This document shows positions 54,586-63,593 of a stretch of 64,000 nucleotides of DNA, piece after piece. Made by a program: the position numbers and the translations under genes. The DNA is from Novosphingobium arvoryzae (GTDB taxonomy: Bacteria; Pseudomonadota; Alphaproteobacteria; Sphingomonadales; Sphingomonadaceae), in NCBI RefSeq assembly GCF_014652615.1, contig NZ_BMZD01000006.1, forward strand, positions 1 through 64,000, written 5' to 3'. Below the pieces are notes generated by a model. It did no database searches. It saw only the letters and a list, made by a program, of their open reading frames with translations, and was not told the origin of the DNA. The first letter of the stretch is position 1. Each line of letters begins with the position of its first letter.

Positions 54586-55080
54586 TCAGGTCAGCGCGTA
54601 ATAGCGGACATAGTTCCCGTCGGGCTTGCGCTCGCCAATCCCGATCCAGACATGGCGGGTCAGCCATTCATACTTGCCGCGCGGGGCCTCGAACGTGGGC
54701 TGCGCGCGCAAGTAGTATTCCGCGTGGGGCACCGGCTCGCCGCCCTCGAACGCCCACTTGCGCAGCCTGACCATCGTGTCCGGCTCACGCCCCCACAGAT
54801 AGCCCTTGTTCTGCATGTAGATCGTCACGCCGTCATCGGTTTCGAGCATGTAGCGCGCGTCGAACACGGCGGTGTCATCGGGGCGGAAGTGGGCATAGTC
54901 TCCGCCGGAATTGGGCACCGCGCGGCCCTTCATCCGGGGGCCGTCGATTTCCCCGCCATCGACATAGACCGCGCTGCGCCAGCCGCCCGTGGGGATATCC
55001 GGCACCATGCTGGTGCGGGTGAACCACAGCCGGATCGCGAAGGCGAATTCCAGCTGGGGGCTGTCCATGGTCGAGATCAT
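54586..55080 (-). CDS. DUF3237 family protein
   Basis: A 164-residue protein of the DUF3237 family, short beta-rich proteins of unknown biochemical role often found in aromatic-degradation clusters. Typical segments are DGPRMKGRAVPNSGGDYAHF and DARYMLETDDGVTIYMQNKG. An internal ATG at 55068 is an alternative start. It lies 30 nt after the second PQQ dehydrogenase on the same strand and 85 nt before the flavoprotein. Confidence 0.82.
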   Translation of the reverse strand: MISTMDSPQLEFAFAIRLWFTRTSMVPDIPTGGWRSAVYVDGGEIDGPRMKGRAVPNSGGDYAHFRPDDTAVFDARYMLETDDGVTIYMQNKGYLWGREPDTMVRLRKWAFEGGEPVPHAEYYLRAQPTFEAPRGKYEWLTRHVWIGIGERKPDGNYVRYYALT

Positions 55081-55110
55081 CGCATTCTCCCCTGCGCCGC
55101 GCGGACGCCT

Positions 55111-57294
55111 TCAATAGTTCGACAGGATCGCCAGACTCGGCGCATCCAGCGGCAATCCGGCCCTGACCTTGGCCAGTTCATCGCGCCGCGTCGCCACCTG
55201 CAAATCGATCAGATAGGCGTGGAGCGCATCGGCTTCGGCCGGGGTCAGCACATCGTTCCAGCGCGGCATCCCGTTTGGCACCAGCGCGCCGTCCAGCACG
55301 ATGGCCTTGAACGCATCGTGGGTGCCGGGCTGCATCCGGCGCAGGTCCGGCGTGATCGAGCGGTGCTGGTTGGCATGGCAGATCGCGCAGTTGGCGAAGA
55401 ACAGCCCGCGTCCCTGCGCGATGGTTTCCGGCGTGACCCCGGGGGCCTGCCTGGGCGGCTCCGGCGCGACCTCCAGCGGCGGCAGTTCAGGCGGAATCGG
55501 CACCGCGCCGCCATCCAGCTTGAACACCAGCAGCCGCCCGGTGTTGCCGCGCTTGTAGGCGGCGGCATAGCGCGGGACATAGGGATACCCGCCCCCGCCC
55601 CACGCGGCCATCACCGCGATATATTGCACGCCCTTGACCTTGTAGGTCATCGGCGCGGCGAGGATCGTGGTGCCGGTATCGATGGATTTCAGGATCTTGC
55701 CGGTCCTGGCATCCCGCACCACCAGTTGCCCGCCGACCGTGCCATGCACCAGCAAGCCGGAGGCGGTAGAGAGCACCCCGCCCCGGTCCTGCCACCCTTC
55801 CATCGGCTGCGCCCAGACGGTCTTTCCGGTCAGCGGATCAATCGCGCGCATTTCGGCGCGGCCCGGATCCTTCAGTACCTGCTGATAGGCTGGCAGCGCC
55901 TTCACCCCCGCCGCGACCGGCGGGGGCAGCGTCGGCAGTGCGGCCACCAGATCGGGCGTGAAGATCAGCGCCGCATCGTTGTTCAGCCCCTTGGCCTTGA
56001 ACGGCTTTTGCCCCGGCGTCTGGAACATCAGGTTGCCCATATCCAGCACCGAACCGAAGAACAGCCCGCTGGCCGGATCATAGGCAGCCGGGAACCAGTT
56101 GCGCGCGCCCGGCGTGCCGGGGAACACGATCTTGGGGTCTTTGGAATAGTCCGCCGCGTCCCGGTCAATGATCGGCGCACCGGTCTTGGGGTCGATCCCC
56201 TTCATCCAGTTCACCCGCACAATCGGGTTGGCGCGCAGCAGTTTCCCATCGCGCCGGTCGATCACGTACAGGATCCCGTTCTTGGGCGCGTGGAGCAGCA
56301 CCGGGCGATCCTCGCCGTCCACGGTCATCCGGGTCAGGATCATCGGCTGGGTGGCGGTGAAGTCCCAGCTGTCGCCGGGAACTTCCTGATAATGCCACTT
56401 CACCCGGCCCGTCCTGGCATCCAGCGCGACGAGCGAGGAGAGATAGAGGTTGGTGCCCCCAGCCGGCGAGCGCTTGGACAGGTCATACGGCCCGCCGTTG
56501 CCGGTGCCGATGATCACCAGCCCGGTTTCGGGGTCATAGTTGATCGCATCCCACGGGGTGCCGCCGCCGCCGATGTCCCAGCGGCTCTTGGGGTCCCAGG
56601 TCTTCGCGGCAGCTTCCAGATCAGGATGGTCCTGCGGCCCCAGCGCCGGATCGCGCGGGACGGTGTGGAACCGCCACTTCAGCTTGCCCGTGGCGAGATC
56701 ATAGGCGGATACATAGCCGCGCACATCGTATTCCGCGCCGCCATTGCCGATTACCACCACGTCGCCAGCCACTTCGGGCGCGCCGGTGGAATTGATCCCG
56801 CGCTGCTTGTCATCCACGGTATCGGCCTGCCAGACGATCTGGCCGGTCTTCGCGTCCAGCGCGTAAAGCTGCGCGTCGAGGCTGGCGACGTAGACCTTGC
56901 CATTCGCCAGTGCGATGCCGCGATTGGCCATGTCGCAGCAGACCGTGCGGTTGACCTGCATGTCGACCGGAGGTTCAAACCGCCACAGCTCCTTGCCGGT
57001 CGCCGCATCGAACGCATAGGCCCGGCCCGCCACGCCGCTGGTGTACATCACCCCGCCCTCCACCACCGGCGTCGCTTCCAGCACGCGGTTGGTGCCAAGG
57101 TTCGCCTCCCACGCCAGCCCCAGCCGCTCGACATTGGCGGGGGTGATGTCGGTCAGCACCGAATGCCGGGTCTTGCCCGCATCGCCGCCGGGATTGGTCC
57201 AGTTTTCACCGGCCTCAGCCTGCTGCGGCGGCGCGGTTTCGCTGGCCGAACAGGCGGCGAGGGCCATCGAGAGAATGAGTGCAAAGCGCTTCAT
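55111..57294 (-). CDS. PQQ-dependent quinohemoprotein alcohol dehydrogenase 2
   Basis: A 727-residue periplasmic enzyme started at ATG 57294, with lipobox-like LSMALAAC. It shows the vicinal pair Cys119-Cys120 (RTVCCDMANRG), the PQQ-Asp motif GDSWDFTAT with Thr at the position that would be Asp in lanthanide types, and a C-terminal cytochrome c domain (NCAICHANQH). It differs substantially from the PQQ enzyme at 45867. It is 14 nt after an NTF2-like gene and probably shares its transcript. The expected substrate is an alcohol produced by or feeding the flavoprotein. Confidence 0.92.
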   Translation of the reverse strand: MKRFALILSMALAACSASETAPPQQAEAGENWTNPGGDAGKTRHSVLTDITPANVERLGLAWEANLGTNRVLEATPVVEGGVMYTSGVAGRAYAFDAATGKELWRFEPPVDMQVNRTVCCDMANRGIALANGKVYVASLDAQLYALDAKTGQIVWQADTVDDKQRGINSTGAPEVAGDVVVIGNGGAEYDVRGYVSAYDLATGKLKWRFHTVPRDPALGPQDHPDLEAAAKTWDPKSRWDIGGGGTPWDAINYDPETGLVIIGTGNGGPYDLSKRSPAGGTNLYLSSLVALDARTGRVKWHYQEVPGDSWDFTATQPMILTRMTVDGEDRPVLLHAPKNGILYVIDRRDGKLLRANPIVRVNWMKGIDPKTGAPIIDRDAADYSKDPKIVFPGTPGARNWFPAAYDPASGLFFGSVLDMGNLMFQTPGQKPFKAKGLNNDAALIFTPDLVAALPTLPPPVAAGVKALPAYQQVLKDPGRAEMRAIDPLTGKTVWAQPMEGWQDRGGVLSTASGLLVHGTVGGQLVVRDARTGKILKSIDTGTTILAAPMTYKVKGVQYIAVMAAWGGGGYPYVPRYAAAYKRGNTGRLLVFKLDGGAVPIPPELPPLEVAPEPPRQAPGVTPETIAQGRGLFFANCAICHANQHRSITPDLRRMQPGTHDAFKAIVLDGALVPNGMPRWNDVLTPAEADALHAYLIDLQVATRRDELAKVRAGLPLDAPSLAILSNY

Positions 57295-57308
57295 CACTGC
57301 CCCTTCCC

Positions 57309-58166
57309 TTACTGGCCGTCCCACGGGCTTTTCATGTGATAGGGCACGGTAATGAAATTCGCCTCGATCTGGCGGATCATCCCGGCATCGATGCGGAACA
57401 GTTCCGCCAGATAAAAGCTGTGCGGATAGCGGATCGGCGATTGCACGGTGCGCCCATCGGTCAGCTGGTATTCCTTGATCCGCCCGCAGTGGTCGATGAA
57501 CCCGAACGCCATCACGATCCCGCGCTCCTCGTCCACCAGCGGAAAGCGCCGACCGCGCAGGCGGTCGTCATAGCGGTAATTGCCCATCCGGAACTGCTCC
57601 TCGCAGCCCAGCGCGGCGACCGGCACGACATAGGCGAATTCCGGGTTGCGGGTGGTCTGCACCCCGTTTTCCACCCGGTCGCATTCGGGGTGAAACTTCG
57701 TGCGGATCGTCCCGTCGTTCTGTTGCAGCGTGGAGAAATAGCCATCCGCCAGCGCGATCATTTCCGCGCGCGGGGTCGGCACTTCGGCCGGGGAATTCAT
57801 TACGGCCTTGTCCCAGAACCGGGGGTTCAGGAACTTGATCCCCGAATCCGACTGGCGCACCACGATGCTTTCCGCTTCCTCGATCGCGCCGTCCGCCGCC
57901 ACTTTCAGCCGCAATGCAAAGCCCGATTCCTCGGCATGTTCGTGCGTCACCCCAAAGAACCCGACCTGCCCCGTGCGCGTATCGGCAAAGCGCAGGTCAT
58001 AGTCGCCCAGCCGGTCGATCGTGCCCCACAGCCCGTCGCCGATCTCCAGCATCACGTTGTTTTCCGACGTTTTCGCGCCCTCTGCCCAGCGCAGCCGCTG
58101 CGGCGCGCGGTCCTGCAAGGCGGCCAGATAGCGATCGAGGACGGCATAAAGCTCTGCCCGGTCCAT
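57309..58166 (-). CDS. Tandem NTF2-fold protein of unknown function
   Basis: A 285-residue protein started at ATG 58166 behind GGGAGAG. Two similar halves are visible. Each opens with a helix (AELYAVLDRYLAALQDRAP and AEMIALADGYFSTLQQND) and continues with the curved sheet pattern of the SnoaL/NTF2 fold. The second half has FHPECDRVENGVQTT, common in such proteins. No signal peptide is seen. Sphingomonad NTF2-fold enzymes acting on lignin-derived diarylpropanes (LdpA, LsdE) are known, so a lyase role is possible but unproven here. It leads the operon NTF2-PQQ-DUF3237, and a TAACAATTGTTA-like site lies 49 nt upstream. Confidence 0.72.
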   Translation of the reverse strand: MDRAELYAVLDRYLAALQDRAPQRLRWAEGAKTSENNVMLEIGDGLWGTIDRLGDYDLRFADTRTGQVGFFGVTHEHAEESGFALRLKVAADGAIEEAESIVVRQSDSGIKFLNPRFWDKAVMNSPAEVPTPRAEMIALADGYFSTLQQNDGTIRTKFHPECDRVENGVQTTRNPEFAYVVPVAALGCEEQFRMGNYRYDDRLRGRRFPLVDEERGIVMAFGFIDHCGRIKEYQLTDGRTVQSPIRYPHSFYLAELFRIDAGMIRQIEANFITVPYHMKSPWDGQ

Positions 58167-58214
58167 ACTCTCTCCCAATCGGGCTTTACGCCCTGTCATG
58201 ACTGCGGCATATCT

Positions 58215-58226
58215 TACCAATTGTTA
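58215..58226. promoter_or_regulatory. TAACAATTGTTA-like palindrome, site 2 (one change)
   Basis: TACCAATTGTTA differs in one base from sites 1 and 3. It lies between two divergent genes, 48 nt from the start of the tandem NTF2 gene and 63 nt from the start of the secreted NTF2 gene, so it could control both. Confidence 0.6.
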
Positions 58227-58289
58227 TAAATACAAGCAGAGAGTGCGATGCCGCCCACTGCGGATCGCCGCACCGCCGGGAGATGCCTG

Positions 58290-58757
58290 ATGAAGCCGCA
58301 GATCCATGCCGCACTGGCCGCCACTGTTCTGGCCGCCGCGCTCGTCGCCCAGCCCGCTGCGGCGGCGAAACCAGCCCGCTGCAAGCTGACGCCAAAGCAG
58401 GTCGTGACCGAATTCATGACCGAGTTCTACCTCCGCAAGAACGTGCGCAAGGCGTTCGAGACATGGGTCGATCCCGGCTATATCCAGCATAACCCGATGG
58501 CCGCGACCGGGCGCGATGCGGCGATTGCCTTTCTGGAGCCGTTCTTCGCGAGCAACCCCGCGATCCGGTACGAGATCAAGCGCGTGATCGCGGATGGCAA
58601 GCTGGTCGCCGTCCACGCCTACGGGCGCTTTTCGGCCGAGGACCGGGGCATTGCCGTGGTCGATATCCTGCGGGTCGAAGGGTGCCGGGTGATGGAGCAC
58701 TGGGACGTGGTCCAGCCGGTTCCGGAAAAGGCCATGAACACCAACGGGATGTTCTAG
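58290..58757 (+). CDS. Secreted SnoaL/NTF2-like protein
   Basis: A 155-residue protein. The ATG at 58290, behind GGGAGA, opens a signal peptide (ALAATVLAAALVAQPAAA). The mature part is one NTF2-like domain: EFMTEFYLRKNVRKAFETWV, then YIQHNPM, and VEGCRVMEHWDVVQPVP at the end, the classical SnoaL-like polyketide-cyclase-like signature. Its function is unknown; a periplasmic lyase or isomerase acting with the PQQ and flavocytochrome enzymes is possible. It is convergent with the SDR, overlapping by four bases. Confidence 0.78.
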   Translation: MKPQIHAALAATVLAAALVAQPAAAAKPARCKLTPKQVVTEFMTEFYLRKNVRKAFETWVDPGYIQHNPMAATGRDAAIAFLEPFFASNPAIRYEIKRVIADGKLVAVHAYGRFSAEDRGIAVVDILRVEGCRVMEHWDVVQPVPEKAMNTNGMF

Positions 58758-59590
58758 AGAATGAAGTGATCCCCCGCCGCGCGCACGGTGATATCCCCGA
58801 TCGACACGCCCGCGGGCTGGTCGATCGCGTGGATGATCGCATCGGCAATGTGTTCCGGTGCAAGGCTGGCATAGTCGATGTTTTCGGGATCGAGCCGCTC
58901 GGCCGGGAACGTTCCGTCCTGCATCCCGGCGACCATCGCCATGAAATCCGGCGTGTTCTGCCCCAGAATGCCGACGCTGGCCGCCTGGTTGACCACGGTG
59001 CCACCCAGCCCCGTGGCCGGAACCCCGGTCGGCTTGACGATGGTGACCTTGACCTTGCCGCGCGCCTCCACCCGGAAGCTTTCCGACAGGAAGTTCACCG
59101 CCGCCTTCGACGCCCCATAGACCGCCGCGCCCGTCACCGGGAAATTGCCATAGATCGACGAGACGTTGATCACATGGCCGCTGCCCTGTGCGATCATCGG
59201 ATCGTGGGCGGCGACCATGCCGTTCAGGACGCCCTTGATGTTGATGTCGATGCAGCGTTCCCACGCCGCATAGGCCGCTTCGTGGTCCGCGATGAAGGCC
59301 AGCGGCATGATCCCGGCGTTGTTGAGCATCACGTCCACGCGCCCGAACGCATCCAGCGCGGCACCGACCAGCGCCTTGACCTGGGCCAACTGGGTCACAT
59401 CCACTGCCACGGCCTGCGCCTGCCCCCCGGCGGCGCGGATTTCGGCAGCAACGTCCTCGGCGGCGGGCAGGTTGATGTCGCCCAGCGTCACTTTCGCGCC
59501 GCGCGCGGCGGCCTTTTGCGCGACCAGCCGGCCAAAGCCTCCGCCCGCGCCGGTGATGACGATGGATTTGCCGCTTACGTGATCCGCCAT
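58754..59590 (-). CDS. Short-chain dehydrogenase/reductase
   Basis: A 278-residue classical SDR with cofactor motif TGAGGGFG, Asp after beta-2 (GDINLPA, NAD preference), NNAG, and Ser, Tyr and Lys in NVSSIYGN and VYGASKAAV. It follows the aldehyde dehydrogenase by 29 nt on the same strand, so both belong to the operon behind TAACAATTGTTA site 3. It may oxidise a side-chain alcohol. The substrate is unknown. Confidence 0.86.
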   Translation of the reverse strand: MADHVSGKSIVITGAGGGFGRLVAQKAAARGAKVTLGDINLPAAEDVAAEIRAAGGQAQAVAVDVTQLAQVKALVGAALDAFGRVDVMLNNAGIMPLAFIADHEAAYAAWERCIDINIKGVLNGMVAAHDPMIAQGSGHVINVSSIYGNFPVTGAAVYGASKAAVNFLSESFRVEARGKVKVTIVKPTGVPATGLGGTVVNQAASVGILGQNTPDFMAMVAGMQDGTFPAERLDPENIDYASLAPEHIADAIIHAIDQPAGVSIGDITVRAAGDHFIL

Positions 59591-59619
59591 GCCGTACTCT
59601 CCCGTTTATCCAGTCAGTA

Positions 59620-61089
59620 TCAAAGCTGCGCGGGCATCGCGTCAAGCAGCATGGTCTTGGTTTCGAGATAGCCCCACAGCCCTTCCGGCCCGCCTTCGCG
59701 CCCGATCCCGGATTGCTTGAAACCGCCGAAGGGCAGGCCAAAATCCATCCTGAGGCCATTCTGCCCGAACCCGCCGGTGCGGATGCGCCGCCCGATGGCA
59801 TAGGCCGCCTGGGCATCCTGCGTCAGAACCGAACCGTTAAGGCCATAGTTGGACTCGTTGGCGATGCGGATCGCGTCTTCCTCGTCCTCGCACGGGATCA
59901 GGCTGAGCACCGGGCCAAAGATTTCCTCTTGCGCGATGCGGCTGCGGTTATCGACGTTGGCGAACAGAGTCGGTTCGATGAAGTAGCCCTGGTTGAGGTG
60001 CTTGGGCCGCCCGCCGCCGCAGATCAGGTCGGCGGTGCGCTTGCCCTCCTCGATATACATCTCCACCCGCTCCAGCTGGCGCTTCATCGCCAGCGGCCCC
60101 AACTGGGTGGCAGGATCGTCGGAATGACCGATGACCACCTGGCGCATCTCCGCCGCGATCGCCGCGGCCAGCTCGTCGTGCCGGGCCTTGGGCACGATGG
60201 CGCGGGTCAGCATCGCGCAGACCTGGCCGCTCATCATGTTGAGCGTGCCGGTCAGCAGCTTGGCCGCCGCATCGGTCGGGAAATCGTCGCGGATGATCGC
60301 CGCGCTCTTGCCGCCCAGTTCCAGCGTGTAGCGCGCGATCCGTTCCCCGCAGACTTGCGCGATCCGCTTGCCCGCCAGGGTCGATCCGGTGAACGAAACC
60401 TTGTCCACCCCGTGGTTGTTGACCAGATGGTCTGCCGCCTCGCGGTGGCCGGGCACCAGGTTGACCACGCCAGCCGGAATGCCCGCCGCCGCTGCCGCTT
60501 CGGCAATGATATAGGCTTCCAGCGGGGTTTCCGGGCTGGGCTTCATCACCACGGTGCAGCCGGTCAGCAGGGCATAGGCCACCTTGTTGGCCATGATCCC
60601 GAACGGCCCGTTCCACGGCGCGATAGCCGCCACCACGCCCACGGGTTCGTGCACCACGATCCCCGCCGCCGCGCCGACCGTGGCGCGCTGCTGGACGAAT
60701 TCGAAAGCTTCCGCAAAGCCGGCAATCTGCGCCAGCCCCATTACCGATCCGCCATGCATCGCCCCGGCAAAGCTGGCGAGCCCGCCCATCTGCGCAGTCC
60801 ACGCGGCGGCGAGCTCCGGCACGCGCCCTTCCAGATGCGCCACCATCCGGCGGAACGCGGCGACGCGCTCGGCCGGGGGCGTGGTCGGCCAGGGGCCGCA
60901 GTCAAACGCGGCGCGCGCGGCAGCGACGGCAGCGTCCATATCGGCCTCGTCCGCTTCGGCGCAGGTGGCAACGACCTGTTCCGTATTGGGCGAGACCAGT
61001 TCCAGCAGCCGCCCGGAATGCGCGGGCACCCACTGGCCGCCAATATACAGCTTGTCAGGATGGGCGATCTTTACGCCGTGGGGCAGCAT
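59620..61089 (-). CDS. Aldehyde dehydrogenase
   Basis: A 489-residue NAD(P)-dependent aldehyde dehydrogenase started at ATG 61089 behind GGGAGA; the longer TTG frame is less likely. The active set is complete: Asn160 (APWNGPFG), Glu257 (LELGGKS) and Cys291 (SGQVCAM). FTGSTLAGKRI and EEIFGPVLS are family words. It heads an operon with an SDR. Oxidation of an aromatic aldehyde such as vanillin or coniferaldehyde fits the cluster but is inference. Confidence 0.92.
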   Translation of the reverse strand: MLPHGVKIAHPDKLYIGGQWVPAHSGRLLELVSPNTEQVVATCAEADEADMDAAVAAARAAFDCGPWPTTPPAERVAAFRRMVAHLEGRVPELAAAWTAQMGGLASFAGAMHGGSVMGLAQIAGFAEAFEFVQQRATVGAAAGIVVHEPVGVVAAIAPWNGPFGIMANKVAYALLTGCTVVMKPSPETPLEAYIIAEAAAAAGIPAGVVNLVPGHREAADHLVNNHGVDKVSFTGSTLAGKRIAQVCGERIARYTLELGGKSAAIIRDDFPTDAAAKLLTGTLNMMSGQVCAMLTRAIVPKARHDELAAAIAAEMRQVVIGHSDDPATQLGPLAMKRQLERVEMYIEEGKRTADLICGGGRPKHLNQGYFIEPTLFANVDNRSRIAQEEIFGPVLSLIPCEDEEDAIRIANESNYGLNGSVLTQDAQAAYAIGRRIRTGGFGQNGLRMDFGLPFGGFKQSGIGREGGPEGLWGYLETKTMLLDAMPAQL

Positions 61090-61113
61090 CGGACAGTCTC
61101 CCGGATAGTTTTG

Positions 61114-61125
61114 TAACAATTGTTA
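61114..61125. promoter_or_regulatory. TAACAATTGTTA palindrome, site 3
   Basis: A perfect copy of the 12-bp palindrome, 24 nt before the aldehyde dehydrogenase start. This is nearly the same spacing as site 1 before the flavoprotein. Confidence 0.65.
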
Positions 61126-61159
61126 TGGATGGTAGCGCCGTGCGCGCCGCCGCGCAAAG

Positions 61160-61191
61160 AAAAAGGGGCAGCCATTGCTGGCCGCCCCTTT
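61160..61191 (-). terminator. Intrinsic terminator after the TonB receptor gene
   Basis: AAAGGGGCAGCC and GGCCGCCCCTTT form a 12-bp stem with one mismatch around a 6-nt loop. On the minus strand a TTTTTCTTT run follows. It lies 38 nt past the receptor stop. Confidence 0.75.
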
Positions 61192-61228
61192 CCGATTTCC
61201 CCACCTGGTTTCCAGGCGAGCGATCCGG

Positions 61229-63550
61229 TCAGAACTGCTTCTTGACCGTGATCGCCCATTCACGCGGACGACCGACCTGCGAGTAGATCGTCCCCGAGAA
61301 GGCATAGACCGCCGCAAAGCGCGCCGGCGTGTAATACTTGTTGAACACGTTCTGCACTTCCAGCGCGATCGACAGGTCTTCGTCGGGGTTGCGCCAGGTC
61401 AGGCGGGCATTCGCCAGCGTGTAGGCCGGGAAGAAGTCGATCACCCCACCGGCCGCGATGCGGCCCGCGCTGGTCTTGCCGGTATAGGCGGCGTCGAAGC
61501 GCGGCGTGATCGAGCCATAAGTGCCCAGATCAGCCTTGTACTGCGCGCCGATGCTCCACTTCCAGCCCGGCGTCACGATCGGATCGGTCAGCAGGATCGC
61601 ATTGCCGACGCGCGGGTCGATCTTCGACCAGTTGCCCGCCAGATGGCTGAGCGACGCATCGATATCGAACCCTTCGACCGGCGAAGCGGTGACTTCCACT
61701 TCGAAGCCCTTGATCTTGCCGTCACCCGCGTTCTGGCGGGCGCCGCACGGGGCGTTGGAACCCAGCGAGGCGCAGCTGATCAGCGGCAGCTGCACGGCCT
61801 TGTAGTCGTTGATGAAGCCCGAGATGTTCATCCGCAGGCGGCGGTCGAACAGGTCGGTCTTGATCCCCGCTTCATAGGCGGTGACGGTTTCCGGGCCAAA
61901 GCTGCCGTTCAGCGCCTGCGCGGCGTCGAACGGACGCGCGGTCACGCCGCCGCCCTTGAAGCCGGTGCCGACGGTGACATAGGCCAGGATCTGCGGCGAG
62001 AAGCGATAGTCCGCCGAAACGCGCCAGTCCCACCGGCTGCCGTCATAGGTCGCCTTCACGCCGTCCAGCGCGCCGAGGAACGTCGAGACCGTGCCGTTGT
62101 AGTTCTTGCGAACGAAGGTGTAGTCCTTGTGCTCGTCGGTGTAGCGCACACCGGCGGTCAGCGTCAGGCCTTCCATCGGACGCGCAATGATCGTGCCGAA
62201 CCCGGCCTTGCTGTCGGCGTTGACCGGATCGTTACCCGCGAACTGGAAGTTCAGGCCCGGCGCGATATAGCGGATGTCCTGACGGGTGTAATACAGCGAC
62301 CGCTGGTCGGACATGAAGCCGCCGACCGTCAGGTCCACGTTGTCGCCCAGCTGCGCGTTGAAGCGCAGTTCCTGGCTGAAGAACCAGAACTTCAGGTCGT
62401 TGTAACCGCCCGCGCCCTTGCTTGCGATCGGGCCGAAGTCATCGTCGGTGCCCCAGATCTGGCGGTAATCGCGATAGGCCGTGATCGACTGGATGTTGAT
62501 GGTATCGGACAGCTTGATCGTGCCGTTGGCCGAAATGCCCCAGCCATCGAACTTGGTGGTGTTGGGCATGAAATAGCCCTGACCGACCTGGCCGCCCGCC
62601 GGCAGGTAGAAGCTGGCGTAAGTGCAGAACCGGCCGCAGATCACGCGATTGAGACCATTGGTCTGCGTCACCACTTCGGCCGCGTTGTTGCGGTCTTCGC
62701 GGGTATAGTCCGCCGTGACGGTGAAATCGATCGCATCGCTGGGGTTGAAACGCAGCGCGCCGCGCAGGCCCGCGTAGTTCACTTCGCCCAGATCGGCCAT
62801 CACGCAGTCCGAACCGGAGCCGGGGAAGCCGGTGATCCCATCCGGGTTGCCCGGGTTGGCGCAGCCGTAATCGACCTGCTTCACATAGCCATTCTGGCGC
62901 TTGTACACGCCCGACATGCGGGCATAGAGGCCATCGGCCAGCACGAAGTTGGCGCTGGCGCGCAGTTCCACGCGCTGGCGCTCGCCATACGTGCCCTGGA
63001 TCGAGCCGGAATTTTCATCCGAAGGCTTCTTGGAAAACAGCTTGATCGCGCCGCCGATGGCGTTGCGGCCCGTCAGGGTGCCCTGCGGCCCGCGCAGCAC
63101 TTCGACGCGCTCCAGATCGAGCAGGTCGAAGATCCCGCCGGTCAGCGTGGCATAATAGACATCGTCGACATACATGCCCACGCCCGGTTCATAGGCCGGG
63201 TTGAAGTCAAACTGGCCGACCCCGCGGATCGAGGCGCCCAGCGACGAACCATAGGCGCCGCCCATGGCATTCAGCGTCACGTTCGGGGCCTGGCGGGCCA
63301 CTTGCGACAGGTCGGTCTGGTTGCGCGATTCCAGCAGGCCGGCATCGACCGCGGTGATCGACAGCGGCGTATCCTGCAGCTTCTGTTCGCGGAACTGGGC
63401 GGTAACGACGATTTCACGGCCCGCTTCGGAGGTGTTCTCGTCATCGCTCGCTTGCGCGAAGGCGGGCGTCGCCAAGCTCATCGCGATCATGGAGGCGCCG
63501 GCCGCAAGGCCTACGCGCGCAAGTGCAGTCATGCCAGAAAGCTTGGCCAT
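61229..63550 (-). CDS. TonB-dependent receptor, probable aromatic-compound uptake
   Basis: A 773-residue outer-membrane receptor started at ATG 63550 behind AAGGAGAGGG. A signal peptide ends at PAFAQ, followed by the TonB-box-like EIVVTAQ and a plug of the type QDTPLSITAVDA...LSQVARQAPNV (two words separated by about nine residues). The barrel ends in the terminal Phe (EWAITVKKQF). This plug type is the common sphingomonad FecA/CirA-like form often tied to aromatic or xenobiotic loci; DdvT of SYK-6 takes up a lignin biaryl. It is divergent from a MarR-type regulator, with an operator-like site between them. Confidence 0.9.
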   Translation of the reverse strand: MAKLSGMTALARVGLAAGASMIAMSLATPAFAQASDDENTSEAGREIVVTAQFREQKLQDTPLSITAVDAGLLESRNQTDLSQVARQAPNVTLNAMGGAYGSSLGASIRGVGQFDFNPAYEPGVGMYVDDVYYATLTGGIFDLLDLERVEVLRGPQGTLTGRNAIGGAIKLFSKKPSDENSGSIQGTYGERQRVELRASANFVLADGLYARMSGVYKRQNGYVKQVDYGCANPGNPDGITGFPGSGSDCVMADLGEVNYAGLRGALRFNPSDAIDFTVTADYTREDRNNAAEVVTQTNGLNRVICGRFCTYASFYLPAGGQVGQGYFMPNTTKFDGWGISANGTIKLSDTINIQSITAYRDYRQIWGTDDDFGPIASKGAGGYNDLKFWFFSQELRFNAQLGDNVDLTVGGFMSDQRSLYYTRQDIRYIAPGLNFQFAGNDPVNADSKAGFGTIIARPMEGLTLTAGVRYTDEHKDYTFVRKNYNGTVSTFLGALDGVKATYDGSRWDWRVSADYRFSPQILAYVTVGTGFKGGGVTARPFDAAQALNGSFGPETVTAYEAGIKTDLFDRRLRMNISGFINDYKAVQLPLISCASLGSNAPCGARQNAGDGKIKGFEVEVTASPVEGFDIDASLSHLAGNWSKIDPRVGNAILLTDPIVTPGWKWSIGAQYKADLGTYGSITPRFDAAYTGKTSAGRIAAGGVIDFFPAYTLANARLTWRNPDEDLSIALEVQNVFNKYYTPARFAAVYAFSGTIYSQVGRPREWAITVKKQF

Positions 63551-63593
63551 CTCTTCCCTCTCCTTGTTACGGACCCTATGCCGGGCCTCCCTA

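Noticed and set aside
54529..57339. 936-codon plus-strand frame
   Set aside because: Antisense to the DUF3237 and PQQ dehydrogenase genes, with no signal peptide or motif of its own.
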